DNA of 31,195 nucleotides from JBBTVI01 sp038063315 (GTDB lineage: Bacteria; Patescibacteriota; Minisyncoccia; Sungbacterales; HO2-52-23): NCBI GenBank assembly GCA_038063315.1, contig JBBTVI010000001.1:1-31195 (forward strand), given 5' to 3'. Under the pieces are notes generated by a model that searched no databases, was not told the DNA's origin, and worked only from the letters and a program-made list of their open reading frames with translations. Below are positions 30,881 through 31,195 of this stretch, piece after piece. The translations under genes and the position numbers were made by a program. How positions within the stretch are numbered: position 1 is the first letter of the stretch; every line of letters begins with the position of its first letter.

Positions 30881-31129
30881 ATGAATATCGTCCTTGATAA
30901 GAATTTACAAAAGGAACTTAGGAAGACATCGGCGCTCACCGGACTCGACGAGCAGGAATTGGCGCGCCGCGCCATCATTTTGTACTTGGAAAGCATGCGT
31001 GGAATGACGGATTTCGTTTCGGAGCTACGCGCGTGGCAACAGCTTGACGGCGAGTCCTTGCGTTTGCTGGATGCATCGTTAAGTGGGTCCTACGCGCTGA
31101 GCGAGGTAACCCCTCATAGCTCACTCTAA
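30881..31129 (+). CDS. Small ribbon-helix-helix-like protein with repeat-derived C-terminus
   Basis: An 82-residue protein. MNIVLDKNLQKELRKTSALTG, then LDEQELARRAIILYL, resembles the strand-helix-helix of small DNA-binding antitoxins (ribbon-helix-helix class), which usually autoregulate a toxin operon; the assignment is tentative. A charged helix (MTDFVSELRAWQQLDGESLRLL) could be the toxin-binding part. The ATG at 30881 is chosen over a GTG at 30866. From codon 76 (V of SEVTPHSSL) the reading frame and its stop codon are inside a GTAACCCCTCA repeat element, so the original C-terminus and any overlapping toxin gene have been replaced or separated. No toxin follows in the window. Confidence 0.6.
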   Translation: MNIVLDKNLQKELRKTSALTGLDEQELARRAIILYLESMRGMTDFVSELRAWQQLDGESLRLLDASLSGSYALSEVTPHSSL

Positions 31130-31195
31130 CGCCGCCTTTTTATGCGTCATTGCGAGGAGTTAGATCCCTCGCTTCGCTCGGGACAGGCTCCGCAA
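31106..31195. repeat. MITE-like element cut by the window end
   Basis: It begins GTAACCCCTCATAGC, then CCGCCTTTTTATGCGTCATTGCGAGGAG, the long subterminal arm seen at 7973 and, inverted, at 21399 and 28299. The last 30 bases (CCCTCGCTTCGCTCGGGACAGGCTCCGCAA) match the copy at 17410-17436. The remaining arm lies outside the window. It overlaps the 3' end of the gene at 30881. Confidence 0.85.

Overview
The window looks like a piece of a small-genome bacterium of the Candidate Phyla Radiation (Patescibacteria, Parcubacteria-like). This is inferred from gene content, not from a marker gene. The evidence is a 607-residue duplicated zinc-ribbon protein, a DUF5674 protein, a very large wall-binding surface protein, many genes without a clear Shine-Dalgarno site, abundant toxin-antitoxin debris, and glycosyltransferases of the type common in that group. 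Base composition is moderate, about half G+C by eye. No rRNA, tRNA, CRISPR array, transposase or phage gene was seen.

Layout. 1-3500: a repeat fragment, a membrane-anchored unknown protein, and a secreted lytic-transglycosylase-like protein with five Ig-like domains. 3505-3902: a NYN-domain remnant and two hairpins. 3903-9714: asparagine synthetase (asnB), a hicB/hicA locus collapsed by deletion, the zinc-ribbon protein, an intact RelE-type toxin-antitoxin pair and a GT4 glycosyltransferase. 9916-17244: one 2442-residue exported protein with a lamin-tail domain, Big_5-like, carboxypeptidase-regulatory-like and FN3 domains, and two peptidoglycan-binding domains. 17441-18801 (minus strand): four overlapping genes (HEPN-like protein, unknown partner, NUDIX, second NUDIX cut off by a repeat). 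18873-20999 (minus): two small uncharacterised proteins (one DUF5674), a PHP phosphoesterase, and a frameshifted CDP-alcohol phosphatidyltransferase. 21492-21851: a lone unknown gene with its own near-consensus promoter and terminator.

21958-30709 reads as a surface-glycan or small-molecule tailoring region. It holds a DegT-type sugar aminotransferase followed by a Gfo/Idh/MocA dehydrogenase, and a divergent pair of inositol-monophosphatase-like and inositol-2-dehydrogenase-like genes. It also holds an acyltransferase-aminotransferase fusion, a GT4 glycosyltransferase, and a nitroreductase-methyltransferase fusion overlapping that glycosyltransferase. A small antitoxin-like protein closes the window.

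The most pervasive non-gene signal is a modular family of palindromic elements built on GTCATTGCGAG...CTCGCAATGAC. Complete copies are bounded by GTAACCCCTCAC-like inverted repeats, like a MITE. These and related short palindromes sit between genes. They also truncate a NUDIX gene inside its Nudix box, supply the C-terminus and stop codon of the last gene, and seem to have been absorbed in frame as linkers in two proteins. The best candidates for undescribed biology are the two fusion enzymes, the HEPN-unknown-NUDIX-NUDIX operon, and the repeat family's effect on coding sequence.
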